From assembly GCA_963933885.1 (NCBI GenBank), contig CAWVWF010000024.1, positions 1-24,943 on the forward strand: DNA of 24,943 nucleotides, written 5' to 3'. How positions within the stretch are numbered: the first letter of the stretch is position 1; every line of letters begins with the position of its first letter. Source of the DNA: CAWVWF01 sp963933885. GTDB taxonomy: Bacteria > Bacteroidota > Bacteroidia > Flavobacteriales_C > GCA-002722245. The position numbers and the translations under genes were made by a program. Below the pieces are notes generated by a model. The model did not search any database and had not been told where the DNA came from. It saw only the letters and a list, made by a program, of their open reading frames with translations. This document shows, piece by piece, positions 1 to 9,589 of this stretch.

Positions 1-386
1 CCGTCTAATGAACCACCTTTATAATTACCTTCAGAAAATAAGAGTCCATTTTTACTATAAAACTTCCAAACCGAATCCTTTTTTTGACTGATATAATTAC
101 CGTCTGCTAACACTTTTCCATTTTCATGGAACAACTGCGCTGTAACTGCTGAAACTCCACTTTTATATTGCAAAGTCGATGATATCTTTCCCTTATTTGA
201 ATAACGTTTAAAAAGACCTACAGGTGCGTCATCCTTAAACTGACCACTATACCTCAATTCACCATTCTTATACTTCTTTTCCCAATGCCCTTGTTTTTTT
301 CCTTCGGCATCAACTTGATTAATATCATCTTGAGCGAAAGCTAAACATCCCCAAACAAGTGCTAAAACAGTAAGAATACTTCTCAT
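1..386 (-). CDS. Secreted YwqK/MORN_2-like repeat protein, 3' end cut by window
   Basis: Reading from the ATG at 386 down to base 1 gives 128 codons without a stop, so the C-terminus lies outside the window. Residues 1-18 form a signal peptide with a small-residue cleavage site (CLAFA before Q). After it come loosely repeated units of about 22-25 residues with the pattern G-x-W-x-x-Y-x-N-G-x-L-x-Y-x-G-x-F, then YSNKGK, HENGKVLADGNY and YSKNGLLFSEGNY. This is the pattern of MORN_2 / YwqK-type proteins. Many Bacteroidota encode secreted paralogues, and the family name 'YwqK antitoxin' need not describe their role. It follows the large secreted protein on the same strand after a 93-base gap, so co-transcription is possible. 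Function is not known; an envelope or surface role is an inference from the signal peptide. Confidence 0.8.
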   Translation of the reverse strand, partial: MRSILTVLALVWGCLAFAQDDINQVDAEGKKQGHWEKKYKNGELRYSGQFKDDAPVGLFKRYSNKGKISSTLQYKSGVSAVTAQLFHENGKVLADGNYISQKKDSVWKFYSKNGLLFSEGNYKGGSLD

Positions 387-479
387 ATAATTATCTTTTT
401 TTTGGATAACGGGAAAATACAGGATCGTAACAAAACAATTAAAGGTTTAGTTAATTTTTTATTAACACACCGTTAGTAC

Positions 480-3400
480 TTAGTTAGCAACCTTTGCCAA
501 AAACTTTCTCTTCGACCTTTCGGTTCCAAGCATAAAAGTATATGGACCTTCTCCTTTTTCTCCTTTAACTTCTCTTTTATCAGCCTTAAGTGATGATATA
601 ATTGCATTAAAATCATCAGCAGAAGAAAGACATCTCATAACTCCTTTTGAATAGGAAAAATAGTACCACGTTTTATCATCTATTTCAATATAGATTGTAA
701 CTGCTTCTTTACCTTTCTTTCTTACAACTTGAATATTCCCCTTAACAAATCTATTAAGTTGTTTTTTACCTAACAAACCAATTCCTAGTGCTCCATCAGA
801 CAAGTATGATTTTGTTCTTTGTTGCCAGTATAGATTAACATCATTAAAGAGAATATTATGACGAATATTAGAAGGTACTTTCTTAAAAGCTCCAAATAAG
901 TTTAATTCAGAAACCAACTTATCTCCTTTCTTCTTTCCAACCATTTCTCTAATTGCTTTCTCATACATTAAGTTTCCAACTTTAGTTGGTCTTAGTTTAG
1001 GATTACCTTGGATGTTACCTAGAATATGTGCCCACATTGCATCATCCAGATGGAAATCGAACGCCATTGCTCCTTTTATCTTAACAGAATCAGTATAAGG
1101 ATCGTGTGTTATGCCTCCAAAGTTCTTCACTTTTATCTGACCCAACTTATCAGCTAAAACCACTTCTCCTTCCCCTCTAATCACACAAGTATTAGTATTT
1201 AATCCAATAAAATTACCAGGGAAACTAGATTCCATTAACTTCTCTTTATTAGATAACTGGTATTCTTTTAATTCAGAATCATACTGAACAAAACCTGCCG
1301 CAGTAATTAACATTTGATCACTATGATATTTCTTTTTAGATAAGAATGCAGAATACAAATGAGTAGAATCCTTTTTAATAACTACCCCTGTTCCAAGTTT
1401 AGTTCCTTTCGCTTTTCCTTTAACCCAAGACTGAATTCCTGAATCAATTGGAATCATAACATTAGAAGGGTCAATTTCACTTTCAAATCCAAACCAAGGT
1501 TTATTTAATTTATTACACGCATGCTGTAAAACAGCTGCTCCTCTAAATAACATTCCTTTCTTATTGGCCTCAATTTTTGTACTTCCTCTATATCCAAAAT
1601 CAGGACTTAACATGAATTTATCATCAACGTTGATATTACCGCTAGCTACAGTTTGGAATGCAGAATCAACTCTAATATTATCAAAATGGATCAATTGTTT
1701 ACCACCATCAGAACCAACGTATTCATAATCTCCCTCAGCAAAATAACTTCTTCTTGCTCTAATTTCTACCGTAGAATTATTAATTGTATGATACTGAGTA
1801 GTAACGTTAGCTATAATTTTCGCACTATCAAGTGGCACTAGTTCAGCAGCTTTTTTAACAACTACTTCTCCATCTGATGGATAAATTCTAGCATCTGCTA
1901 CATTGATATATTTAACATCATGCGCTTTAATTATATATTTCTTTAAATCGTAATTCGCTTTTGGAGAGATAAATTTAAGTGAATCTTGATCTTTGTGGGT
2001 AGATATAAATTCAGAACCTGCTAAATCTAAATCATTTCCTCCAGCAGTTGAAGCAGCTTTACTTGCATTACCGTCAGAAGAAGATAATTCAAGTTCGAAA
2101 TCATCCATGAACCATTTAAACTGATCCATAAAACAGATATAACTGTTCATAGGGAAATCAACGAAAGACGCTCCTCCATTTGCTACAAATTCTCCAACAC
2201 GTTTCTTAAAGTCAATCTTAGAATTTACATCATTTGTTGAAAAGGCTATTCCATCACCAACATCTGCAGCAGTGGTATCCGATTTTAATTTGAAATCGGA
2301 TGTATCAGCATTGAAAGTTATATTTTGGAATTCAAAAATTTCAGATTTCAACTCTGCATTATCAAAATCCATCATTCCAGCACCTGTCATTCCTTTGTGA
2401 TCATATACTAAACCTCCATGAAGTTTAGACCCTTCAGAATACATTGAAATAGGAGTTTTAACCTTTTTCATTGTGAAATAATCTTTAGTTGCATAATATG
2501 CTACTTTCACTTTTCGCCCTTGAACGTCACAGTATTCAACAGGTGCCATTTGTGGTCGAATTTCAGATTCGTATGCTGGAGCGTTCATGGAATCTAAATA
2601 AAATACAAAAGCTTTAGATTTTGAAGTTGAAGTAATGTAATGGAATTCTCCATCTCCCATTAAACCTTCGTTACTTAATATAATGTCATTGTTAAACTTC
2701 GCTTTCCCTCCATACATTTGATACCCCTCTGGTGGTGCAGCTTTTACAAAACCTAAGGAATGATCAGGCATCAAAATCAACTTTTCTTTGAAATCAGGGA
2801 AAATTCCTCCTGAAGCAAATGTCCCAGGAAAAGATATTCCTGGAATTGAAAAAGACATCATACTATCCACAGTAAATGTATCTAACTGAAAATAGACTTT
2901 ATGTGGATCATATGCATTACCTCTTTTATTCCTTTTGTTATATCTAACATATGATTTTTTTGTTGAATGGAATTTCGGGAATTCGGGAAATGAATCAGAT
3001 AATATTCCTGATTTGTTATGAGGCCAATCAATTTCTAATGCTCCACTCACATCTTCAATTGTACTTCTAACCATTTTATACTGAACTTTATCTCCTCTTG
3101 TCTCTCCTGCTAAATACGCAGCCTGTAGTCTTACTGAATCAACTTCATCTAATTTAACATCAAAATTATCATAAGAGAATTCAAACTTATTCCCATGAAA
3201 CTCATAACGTCCAGCTCTAATAATACCAGCAAAAGACATGTCTCTATTTCTATGTAATTTAAAAACTCCATTCGAAGGCATGAATCCTGTTTTCCTAGCT
3301 CTACTTAATGCAACTCCACCTACACCTCTCATAGTAATATCAAAGTTGATCAAATTCATTGTTGCGTTAGGTTCTCCTTTTATAATTGAAGTAACTTCAA

Positions 3401-5099
3401 TATTATCATAATCTCCTTTTTGAGATTTTGCATTCATATAATCAAATAGTCTATCCTTAACTGTAATAAGACCTTCTTCAATATTATAAATTAAAAAACC
3501 TTGACTTGCTAGGTTTACCATCAATCGTTTTACAGATTCAATATCTTTTCTAAAATGACCCGCAATTTCAACATCCGTAAACTGTCGTTCACCATAATTC
3601 TTCTTCATTACAAATTGCTTCAGCGTATACAATGGATGCGTGTCACTTAATCCTTGTAAACTCATAAAACGATCTTCAGAATAATAACTACCCGACTCTA
3701 ATCTCATCTCACCTGAACTACTCCCTGGTATTGTTGAGAAGTCCATATGGTTTTTATCAATATCCCATTTTGCCCATTCAATAAACATATCCATTTGATG
3801 GAATGTATTTGAATATGGTGAGGCTCCAATCCCTTTTCCCTCTCGATATAATGTAAGCTCTCTCTTTGCCGGACTAAACTTCATTTGTAAGGCTGGATGA
3901 TAAATTGAATCGGTATCTAAAACCATCGTAATTGCAGCATATTTTGTTGCAATTCTATCTTTGCTTATTGTAAAACTTCTAGACTTTGCTATTAAGAAAG
4001 GTTTGTTGTGTCTTTTAAAAATTACTTTAGCAGGACTATCTCCAATACTCTTCCCTATAAATTTATTTCCTTTAATCATGAACCCACCTTCGTAATCAAT
4101 ACTATCTTCAATCTCAATAATCTTCATGGATTCTGAATAGGAAATAAATCGAGGGTAAGTAGCATTTTTTTCATTTACGTTCGCAAGAAGCTTCTCCTTG
4201 AGTTGACCGTAAAGCATATCTGGGAAATATTTTTTATTCTTATATTTAACTGAGTCTGCAACATAATTAGATGACTTTAGTTTAATCTCGTAACTAGATA
4301 ATTCTGCATACGAAATTGCTGTATCAATACCAGCTCTTGTCCAAAAAACCTTTCCTCCCTTTCCATGCCAATATCCACTAGTAGGGTAAAAAGATCCATT
4401 TGTTTGGTAAATTCTCGCCGTATCATTTTTTGCTACACAATAGATATCCATTTCAGGAAATACAACTTTTGGTAAACTGTCGTAATCAAATGAAAACTTA
4501 GAAGAAGTTCCATACCAAGTTACATTCTGAGTAACATATATTGCATTATATATAAATATGTTATTACAACTATTTAAAAATTTTGTGAAATGTCTTTTGT
4601 TATCCTTGATTAGTTTGTTCGTAGCGATGTTCCATGCATCAAAAGAATCCTCAGATTGATAAGTAACGAAAAAGCTAATTATAGAAGTAAGATAAGCCTT
4701 AAAATCAGGAATGGCTTTCATTCTATTCTTTAGCATTTTATTAGACATATCAATAATCATTGATATTTGATAATCATTAAGCTTTCCTGTATTAACAGAA
4801 TATACAAACTCACTAGTAACCTTAGCCTTGGCCATTCTAGTTAAAAAAATCTTATTCGCTGCCTTATATATTTTCTCTTCTTTTTTTGGCTCAACATCAG
4901 TCATTGGCCAAATAGCTTTTATTTCACCAATTAAATTAGCTGATTCAACTTCATTAGTCTCAGCAATAAAATCTTGTAATTGTTGTAAGAACTCTGCTTT
5001 ATCCCTAGAGAAAGCTTTCACAGGTCCTGCATCCGCTAAAAAAGGGAATAGAATAGTAAATAATAATCCTAATGTTACTTTTTTGAAAATGCTAGGCAT
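480..5099 (-). CDS. Very large secreted protein of unknown function (1539 aa)
   Basis: I do not recognise a characterised family. The ATG at 5099 gives 1539 residues; a TTG at 5105 would add two. Residues 1-24 are a signal peptide (basic MPSIFKK, hydrophobic core, cleavage after LADA), so the product is exported. Residues about 25-190 look helical. Much of the rest looks beta-rich, with short alternating hydrophobic strands. Around residues 490-555 is a compact helical segment that resembles a winged helix (helix, FTDVEIAGHFRKDIESVKRL, helix, then a small hairpin). No outer-membrane barrel end, TonB box or type IX secretion C-terminal domain is evident. The start lies 25 bases inside the 3' end of prmA, so translation is probably coupled to it. 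It is uninterrupted across 4.6 kb, which argues for selection. Envelope scaffold or surface assembly are only guesses. Confidence 0.85.
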   Translation of the reverse strand: MPSIFKKVTLGLLFTILFPFLADAGPVKAFSRDKAEFLQQLQDFIAETNEVESANLIGEIKAIWPMTDVEPKKEEKIYKAANKIFLTRMAKAKVTSEFVYSVNTGKLNDYQISMIIDMSNKMLKNRMKAIPDFKAYLTSIISFFVTYQSEDSFDAWNIATNKLIKDNKRHFTKFLNSCNNIFIYNAIYVTQNVTWYGTSSKFSFDYDSLPKVVFPEMDIYCVAKNDTARIYQTNGSFYPTSGYWHGKGGKVFWTRAGIDTAISYAELSSYEIKLKSSNYVADSVKYKNKKYFPDMLYGQLKEKLLANVNEKNATYPRFISYSESMKIIEIEDSIDYEGGFMIKGNKFIGKSIGDSPAKVIFKRHNKPFLIAKSRSFTISKDRIATKYAAITMVLDTDSIYHPALQMKFSPAKRELTLYREGKGIGASPYSNTFHQMDMFIEWAKWDIDKNHMDFSTIPGSSSGEMRLESGSYYSEDRFMSLQGLSDTHPLYTLKQFVMKKNYGERQFTDVEIAGHFRKDIESVKRLMVNLASQGFLIYNIEEGLITVKDRLFDYMNAKSQKGDYDNIEVTSIIKGEPNATMNLINFDITMRGVGGVALSRARKTGFMPSNGVFKLHRNRDMSFAGIIRAGRYEFHGNKFEFSYDNFDVKLDEVDSVRLQAAYLAGETRGDKVQYKMVRSTIEDVSGALEIDWPHNKSGILSDSFPEFPKFHSTKKSYVRYNKRNKRGNAYDPHKVYFQLDTFTVDSMMSFSIPGISFPGTFASGGIFPDFKEKLILMPDHSLGFVKAAPPEGYQMYGGKAKFNNDIILSNEGLMGDGEFHYITSTSKSKAFVFYLDSMNAPAYESEIRPQMAPVEYCDVQGRKVKVAYYATKDYFTMKKVKTPISMYSEGSKLHGGLVYDHKGMTGAGMMDFDNAELKSEIFEFQNITFNADTSDFKLKSDTTAADVGDGIAFSTNDVNSKIDFKKRVGEFVANGGASFVDFPMNSYICFMDQFKWFMDDFELELSSSDGNASKAASTAGGNDLDLAGSEFISTHKDQDSLKFISPKANYDLKKYIIKAHDVKYINVADARIYPSDGEVVVKKAAELVPLDSAKIIANVTTQYHTINNSTVEIRARRSYFAEGDYEYVGSDGGKQLIHFDNIRVDSAFQTVASGNINVDDKFMLSPDFGYRGSTKIEANKKGMLFRGAAVLQHACNKLNKPWFGFESEIDPSNVMIPIDSGIQSWVKGKAKGTKLGTGVVIKKDSTHLYSAFLSKKKYHSDQMLITAAGFVQYDSELKEYQLSNKEKLMESSFPGNFIGLNTNTCVIRGEGEVVLADKLGQIKVKNFGGITHDPYTDSVKIKGAMAFDFHLDDAMWAHILGNIQGNPKLRPTKVGNLMYEKAIREMVGKKKGDKLVSELNLFGAFKKVPSNIRHNILFNDVNLYWQQRTKSYLSDGALGIGLLGKKQLNRFVKGNIQVVRKKGKEAVTIYIEIDDKTWYYFSYSKGVMRCLSSADDFNAIISSLKADKREVKGEKGEGPYTFMLGTERSKRKFLAKVAN

Positions 5100-5908
5100 A
5101 ACCAATTGTCTTTTGAGTATTTTTTATTGAATAAAAAACCTGCTTCAATAGCGGCTTTTGTAATTATTTCTTCATCTACTGATAAAAAACCACTAAGGGC
5201 TAAAATACCACCTTGCTTAATATTATCAGAATAAACATTTAATTGATCAAGAAGAATATTAAGGTTAATGTTAGCCAGAATTACATCAAACTCTTTATTG
5301 CTAATCATTTCTTTACCTCCCAACTTCACATCGAAACTTACATCATTTCGTTCACTGTTTTCTATACAATTTTCAACAGCCCATTCTTCAATATCGATCG
5401 CTTCAACAAATGAAGCTTTCATTTTTTTTGCTAGTATAGCTAGGATACCTGTACCAGAACCCATATCCAATACAGACTTCCCTTCTAGCTTCATCTCTCT
5501 CATCGCATTCACCATCATATAAGTAGTTTGATGATGACCAGTTCCGAAAGACATTTTTGGCTCAATAATAATTTGAAATTCCGTTTGAGGAACATTTTGG
5601 TGAAAAGGGGCGATAATACTACACCAGTTCTCCACCAAAATGGGCTCGAAAGAGCTTTCCCAAACTTTGTTCCAGTTTTTAGTCGGCACTAATTCTATAG
5701 AAAAATCCAGTTTATACGAATCGTTTAAACTTAAATTATCTAAATATTGTTTGATTTCATTTGAGTAGTCCGAAGCTGAAATAAAAGCGTTTAAACCCTC
5801 TTTTGTTTCTTCAAAACTTTCACATCCAAGCTCTCCCAATTGGGCAATAAAAACATCAACCCAGGGAGTCCTGGGTTGAATGTTAATTGATATTTTATGA
5901 TAATCCAT
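5075..5908 (-). CDS. prmA: Ribosomal protein L11 methyltransferase PrmA
   Basis: A 277-residue cytoplasmic SAM-dependent methyltransferase that trimethylates ribosomal protein L11. The N-terminal substrate-binding part begins MDYHKISINI and contains the family-like region WNKVWESSFEPILV. The class I fold shows FGTGHHQTT, the SAM-binding loop VLDMGSGTGILAI and the catalytic-site motif LANINLNIL, which corresponds to the PrmA N-I-N-x-x-I/L pattern. Length is somewhat below the roughly 290 residues of enterobacterial PrmA but usual for Bacteroidota. The ATG overlaps the tpiA stop by one base (TAATG arrangement), which points to translational coupling, and its 3' end overlaps the start of the large secreted protein. 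tpiA-prmA adjacency is common in this phylum. Confidence 0.95.
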   Translation of the reverse strand: MDYHKISINIQPRTPWVDVFIAQLGELGCESFEETKEGLNAFISASDYSNEIKQYLDNLSLNDSYKLDFSIELVPTKNWNKVWESSFEPILVENWCSIIAPFHQNVPQTEFQIIIEPKMSFGTGHHQTTYMMVNAMREMKLEGKSVLDMGSGTGILAILAKKMKASFVEAIDIEEWAVENCIENSERNDVSFDVKLGGKEMISNKEFDVILANINLNILLDQLNVYSDNIKQGGILALSGFLSVDEEIITKAAIEAGFLFNKKYSKDNWLCLAFSKK

Positions 5909-6669
5909 TAATTGAAAGCAGTAATGATTCCAATAAAGTCTTCAGCTTTTAAAGCAGCTCCACCAATTAAACCACCATCAACATCTTTCTTTCCAAAGAT
6001 TTCAGCAGCGTTACCTGGCTTACAAGATCCTCCATAAAGAATTGGAGTTTCATCAGCGATTGCTTGTCCGTATTTACCAGCTACAAATCCTCTGATAAAT
6101 GCATGCATGTCCTGAGCTTGATCAGGAGAAGCAGTTAAACCTGTACCGATAGCCCAAACTGGCTCATATGCGATAACAACTTTAGAAAATGCGTCATTAG
6201 AAAGGTGAAATAATTCATCCTTAATTTGTCCACCAACGATTTCGTTTTGTTGACCACTTTCTCTTTGTTCTTTTACCTCACCACAACAGTATATAGGCAC
6301 TAATCCTTGAGCTAAAACAGCATCAACTTTTTTCACTAAGTCTGCAGCGTTTTCTCCAAAATACTCACGTCTTTCAGAGTGACCAATGATTACATAACCA
6401 ACACCAACAGCTTTAAGCATATCAGCTGAAATTTCTCCAGTATAAGCACCATTAGCTTCTTGGTGAACATTTTGAGCAGCAACGTTTACAGCTGAACCAG
6501 CAGCAACTTTAACAACTTCTGAAAGGTTAACATAAGTTGGAGATACAACAACAGTTACATCACTCACATCATGCTTAGCCAATCCGCTTTTTAATTCTTC
6601 TACTAACTGAGCTCCTTCGCTTACAGTTTTGTTCATTTTCCAGTTTCCTGCAACAATTTTACGTGCCAT
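5908..6669 (-). CDS. tpiA: Triosephosphate isomerase
   Basis: A 253-residue TIM-barrel enzyme that interconverts dihydroxyacetone phosphate and glyceraldehyde 3-phosphate in glycolysis and gluconeogenesis. All catalytic parts are visible: N9 and K11 in AGNWKMN, H97 in IIGHSERR, the base E169 in AYEPVWAIGTG, and the phosphate-binding YGGSCKPGNA and GGLIGGAAL loops near the C-terminus. YGGSC replaces the more usual YGGSV, a small change. The ATG at 6669 gives the classic MARKIVAGNWKMN start. It lies 22 bases after the DoxX-like gene and overlaps prmA by one base, so it is operon-internal. Expression is probably constitutive through the shared transcript. Confidence 0.97.
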   Translation of the reverse strand: MARKIVAGNWKMNKTVSEGAQLVEELKSGLAKHDVSDVTVVVSPTYVNLSEVVKVAAGSAVNVAAQNVHQEANGAYTGEISADMLKAVGVGYVIIGHSERREYFGENAADLVKKVDAVLAQGLVPIYCCGEVKEQRESGQQNEIVGGQIKDELFHLSNDAFSKVVIAYEPVWAIGTGLTASPDQAQDMHAFIRGFVAGKYGQAIADETPILYGGSCKPGNAAEIFGKKDVDGGLIGGAALKAEDFIGIITAFN

Positions 6670-6691
6670 ATTCTATCTAATTTATCTTGTA

Positions 6692-8050
6692 TTATTTGTA
6701 ATCGTTTTTAATTTCCTCAAAGATCGGAAAATCATTGTAATGCCACTTCCCCATTACGGTATCTTTTTTCAACAAAATTAATCCTGGGGATGATCTGATC
6801 ATTGTTTTTAATTCAATATCATTCGAACTGTAAAACTTAACTCTCGTTTTCATTTCGTGCTTAAAAGCCTGTATTTTTTGATCATCTACTTCCGTTGTAA
6901 GAATATTATACTCAAAACCTTCTGCTGCAGACTCGACAAATAGTTTTTTTACTCGTTCATAACTTTTCTCTCCTTTCGCTGATTTCATAAATACTAATCC
7001 ATCATTTGTTTCTTCAAAATGTCCATAAAATTTTAGATCTCGAACAACTAACATAAATCTGTAAGTAGAATCAGCTAACATCTCTTGTAATTTATCTTCT
7101 CCATTATCTAAAGACTCAGCTGTTAAATCCATAATCTTTGGATCCTTGTCAGGAGAATATAATACTGTAGTATCAACATAAACTATCCAGTCGTTTTTAA
7201 ATTCTTCAGGAACTTCTTCTACCCTTGTTTTCTGACCAGTACTCTTAATCTCGATGTATTTAATATCCAATTCCTCATCTACTTCCCTAAAGAAAGTTGT
7301 TGAAGAATCTTCCTCGTCAACATATTGCTCCCAATTTTTGTAGTCATCTGGAAAATCAGCTATTTCAACAACAACCCCACTCTGCTTATTTTTAAGTTTA
7401 TATAATATCAAAGGATTTCCTTTTTTAACTTTCATATTCTCCAGTAAGGAATCCCCTACAGCATATGCTCTATGATCTGCCATAGGTAAATGACGGAAAC
7501 AATAGAATGTAAATAAGAAAAATATAATACTTGAAACCCAAATAGTCAGTTTTTCACCTACCGGAGTTAATATTGTTTCGATTGAACTTCTTAAAATAAC
7601 CAATGGTAAAATCCCAAAGATTAAAATAACATCTTTCATAAAACTTTCAAAAGGTGTTAAAACCCAGAAGTCACCAAAACAACCACAAGTTTTAACTAAA
7701 TCAAATTTCCAACTTACAAACGTTAGAAATGTAAAAAATACAATCAGAACAAGTAACCAAATGGACACTTTCTTCATTTGAATACCAAGAAGCGTTAAGA
7801 TTCCTAACACGATCTCTAACACTACAATAAACATTGACATAGGAAGCGCTATATATGTAAGCCATTCCATAGGGTGAGCTAAAAGCCCTAGACCATTCTC
7901 AGAAAATATCTTTGCAAATTCCTCGAAATACTCTTGTAATTTATAAGAAAATCCTAACGGATCATTTGCTTTAATTAAACCTGAAAATATAAATAAACCT
8001 CCAACACCTAATCGGCTAATCCAAATCAAAATTCGTAGTGCAATATTCAT
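6692..8050 (-). CDS. DoxX/MauE-like membrane protein, BT_3928 family
   Basis: 452 residues. The first 190 hold about five membrane helices in a DoxX/MauE arrangement: LGVGGLFIFSGLIKANDP near the N-terminus, helices near 65-90, 97-115 and 136-155, and one at 168-185. Between them sits a conserved C122-x-C124 pair in TCGCFGDFW, as in MauE-type proteins linked to thiol-disulfide chemistry. The C-terminal 260 residues are soluble and end in a segment that looks thioredoxin-derived (SSPGLILLKKDTVMGKW) but lacks a CxxC. This matches the Bacteroidota BT_3928 family, whose exact reaction is not established. It sits between the DUF1599 gene and tpiA, the standard neighbourhood of the family. A redox or membrane-protein-folding role is inference. 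Confidence 0.88.
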   Translation of the reverse strand: MNIALRILIWISRLGVGGLFIFSGLIKANDPLGFSYKLQEYFEEFAKIFSENGLGLLAHPMEWLTYIALPMSMFIVVLEIVLGILTLLGIQMKKVSIWLLVLIVFFTFLTFVSWKFDLVKTCGCFGDFWVLTPFESFMKDVILIFGILPLVILRSSIETILTPVGEKLTIWVSSIIFFLFTFYCFRHLPMADHRAYAVGDSLLENMKVKKGNPLILYKLKNKQSGVVVEIADFPDDYKNWEQYVDEEDSSTTFFREVDEELDIKYIEIKSTGQKTRVEEVPEEFKNDWIVYVDTTVLYSPDKDPKIMDLTAESLDNGEDKLQEMLADSTYRFMLVVRDLKFYGHFEETNDGLVFMKSAKGEKSYERVKKLFVESAAEGFEYNILTTEVDDQKIQAFKHEMKTRVKFYSSNDIELKTMIRSSPGLILLKKDTVMGKWHYNDFPIFEEIKNDYK

Positions 8051-8113
8051 TTTATGTTTTTTTAGATGAAATAAATTTCGACATTCATTTAATGGTAGTC
8101 AAAAATTTAACGC

Positions 8114-8665
8114 TTAATTAACGCTATCCGCTTCACCCATTCTAATCATTGCAAATATTGAATAATTAATCATATCAAGATAATTTGCATCTAAACCTTC
8201 ACTTACAATTGTTTTCCCTTCATTATCTTCTATAGATTTCACCCTTAAAAGCTTCATCAATATCAAATCGGTAAGTGAACTAACTCTCATTTCTCTCCAA
8301 GCTTCACCGTAATCATGATTTTTATTAGCCATTAAATCTTTAGCAGTCTGTAAATATTTAGCATGAAGCTTAGCAATTAAATCCTGATCCGACTCCTCGT
8401 TCATTGCTGCACCAAGTTCTAATTGAATAATTGCCATTACGCAATAATTAATTATCCCTATGTATTCAGGAACAATTCCTTCTCCAACTTTAGACGTTTC
8501 ATTAATCTCTAAAGTCCTAATTCTTTGAGCTTTAATGAAAATTTGATCTGTTAAAGATGTTGTTCTTAAAATACGCCAAGCCGTACCATAATCTTTCATC
8601 TTATCTAAAAAAAGACTAGAACATTTATTAATAATCACGTCAAACTCTGCAGATGTATTACTCAT
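8114..8665 (-). CDS. DUF1599 domain-containing protein (two repeats)
   Basis: 183 residues made of two copies of the same unit of about 75 residues. The first contains DKMKDYGTAWRILRTTSLTDQ and ends IINYCVMAIIQLE. The second contains KNHDYGEAWREMRVSSLTDL and ends MINYSIFAMIRMG. The D-Y-G-x-A-W-R-x-x-R/R-x-S-S-L-T-D core is the DUF1599 signature, a cytoplasmic helical family common in Bacteroidota with no established biochemical function. It is the first gene of the unit that continues into the DoxX protein, tpiA and prmA (62-base gap before the next gene). Its ATG is only 18 bases from the nearest folP ATG on the other strand, so promoter sequences must extend into one or both coding regions. 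Confidence 0.9.
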   Translation of the reverse strand: MSNTSAEFDVIINKCSSLFLDKMKDYGTAWRILRTTSLTDQIFIKAQRIRTLEINETSKVGEGIVPEYIGIINYCVMAIIQLELGAAMNEESDQDLIAKLHAKYLQTAKDLMANKNHDYGEAWREMRVSSLTDLILMKLLRVKSIEDNEGKTIVSEGLDANYLDMINYSIFAMIRMGEADSVN

Positions 8666-8669
8666 TTTA

Positions 8670-8677
8670 TATTTTTG
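8670..8677 (+). promoter_or_regulatory. Putative Bacteroidota -7 element for folP
   Basis: TATTTTTG is an exact TAnnTTTG match to the -7 element of the Bacteroidota primary sigma factor. It ends six bases before the ATG at 8684, so the transcript would begin at or beside that codon. No clear -33 TTG is seen at the expected distance, and the upstream side is already DUF1599 coding sequence. Confidence 0.45.
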
Positions 8678-8683
8678 CTAAAT

Positions 8684-9541
8684 ATGGAAACGAAAGATAC
8701 TTTTTTTTCAAATAAATACAATATGAATTGTGAAGGGAAACTGATAGACTTATCAACACCCCAAATTATGGGAATCCTCAATGTTACGCCAGATTCATTT
8801 TTTGATGGTGGACAAAACAATTCAATCTCGTCTGCTCTTACTCAAGTTGAAAAGATGATTAAGGAAGGAGCTACTTTTATAGATATTGGAGGTTATAGTT
8901 CCCGACCTAACGCTAAAGACGTTTCAATTGAGAAGGAAATTAAAAGGACTAGTCCAATTATAGAATCCATTAAAAAACATTTCCCTAATGCTTTAGTCTC
9001 AATTGACACTTTTAGAAGTGAAGTCGCAAGAGAAGCGATCAACTCTGGTGCATGTATAGTTAATGATATATCAGCAGGTAAATTAGATAATAAGATGTTT
9101 GAGTTTATCGCTAAAGAAAACAAACCATATATAGCAATGCATATGAGAGGAACTCCTCAAAATATGCAAACAAAAACTAACTATCAAAATGTAGCAAACG
9201 AAGTCGTAAAAGAACTTTCTGAAATCACTCAAAAACTAGCTCTTAAGGGAGTTAATGATGTAATTATAGATCCAGGTTTTGGCTTTTCAAAAACGATAGA
9301 ACAAAACTATAATCTCTTAAACAATCTAGAATCACTCCAAACCTTAAACCGCCCAATTCTAGTAGGTATTAGCAGAAAATCAATGATATATAACTTATTG
9401 AACATTGATCCAGAAAGCGCTATTAATGGAACGACCGCAATTAATACTATTGCTTTACTAAAAGGTGCTAATATTTTAAGAGTTCATGATGTAAAAGAAG
9501 CAGTTGAAATCACTCAAATTGTTAAAGCAATGAAGGGTTAA
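8684..9541 (+). CDS. folP: Dihydropteroate synthase
   Basis: Condenses p-aminobenzoate with dihydropterin pyrophosphate to make dihydropteroate in folate synthesis; cytoplasmic TIM barrel. Visible motifs are the first signature GILNVTPDSFFDGG, the second DIGGYSSRP, the conserved SIDTFRSEVA and NDISAGK strands, HMRGTP, DPGFGFSK and the C-terminal GISRKSM that holds the substrate-binding Lys/Arg. From the ATG at 8684 the protein has 285 residues. The ATG at 8723 (MNCEGKLIDLSTP) would give 272 and fits the usual family N-terminus better, so the true start is uncertain; a TTG at 8675 is unlikely because it lies in the -7 element. cdaA follows after 48 bases. The region resembles that of sulfonamide-sensitive enzymes, with no obvious insertion. 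Confidence 0.95.
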   Translation: METKDTFFSNKYNMNCEGKLIDLSTPQIMGILNVTPDSFFDGGQNNSISSALTQVEKMIKEGATFIDIGGYSSRPNAKDVSIEKEIKRTSPIIESIKKHFPNALVSIDTFRSEVAREAINSGACIVNDISAGKLDNKMFEFIAKENKPYIAMHMRGTPQNMQTKTNYQNVANEVVKELSEITQKLALKGVNDVIIDPGFGFSKTIEQNYNLLNNLESLQTLNRPILVGISRKSMIYNLLNIDPESAINGTTAINTIALLKGANILRVHDVKEAVEITQIVKAMKG

Positions 9542-9589
9542 GTAACCATTAACTTAGGTTTTCAATTTAATCTTAAATATATTTACTAA

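Noticed and set aside
429..470. GTTAAT/ATTAAC inverted repeat between the large secreted protein and the YwqK-like gene.
   Set aside because: Only six AT-rich pairs with an all-T loop and no proper tail; too weak to call a terminator.
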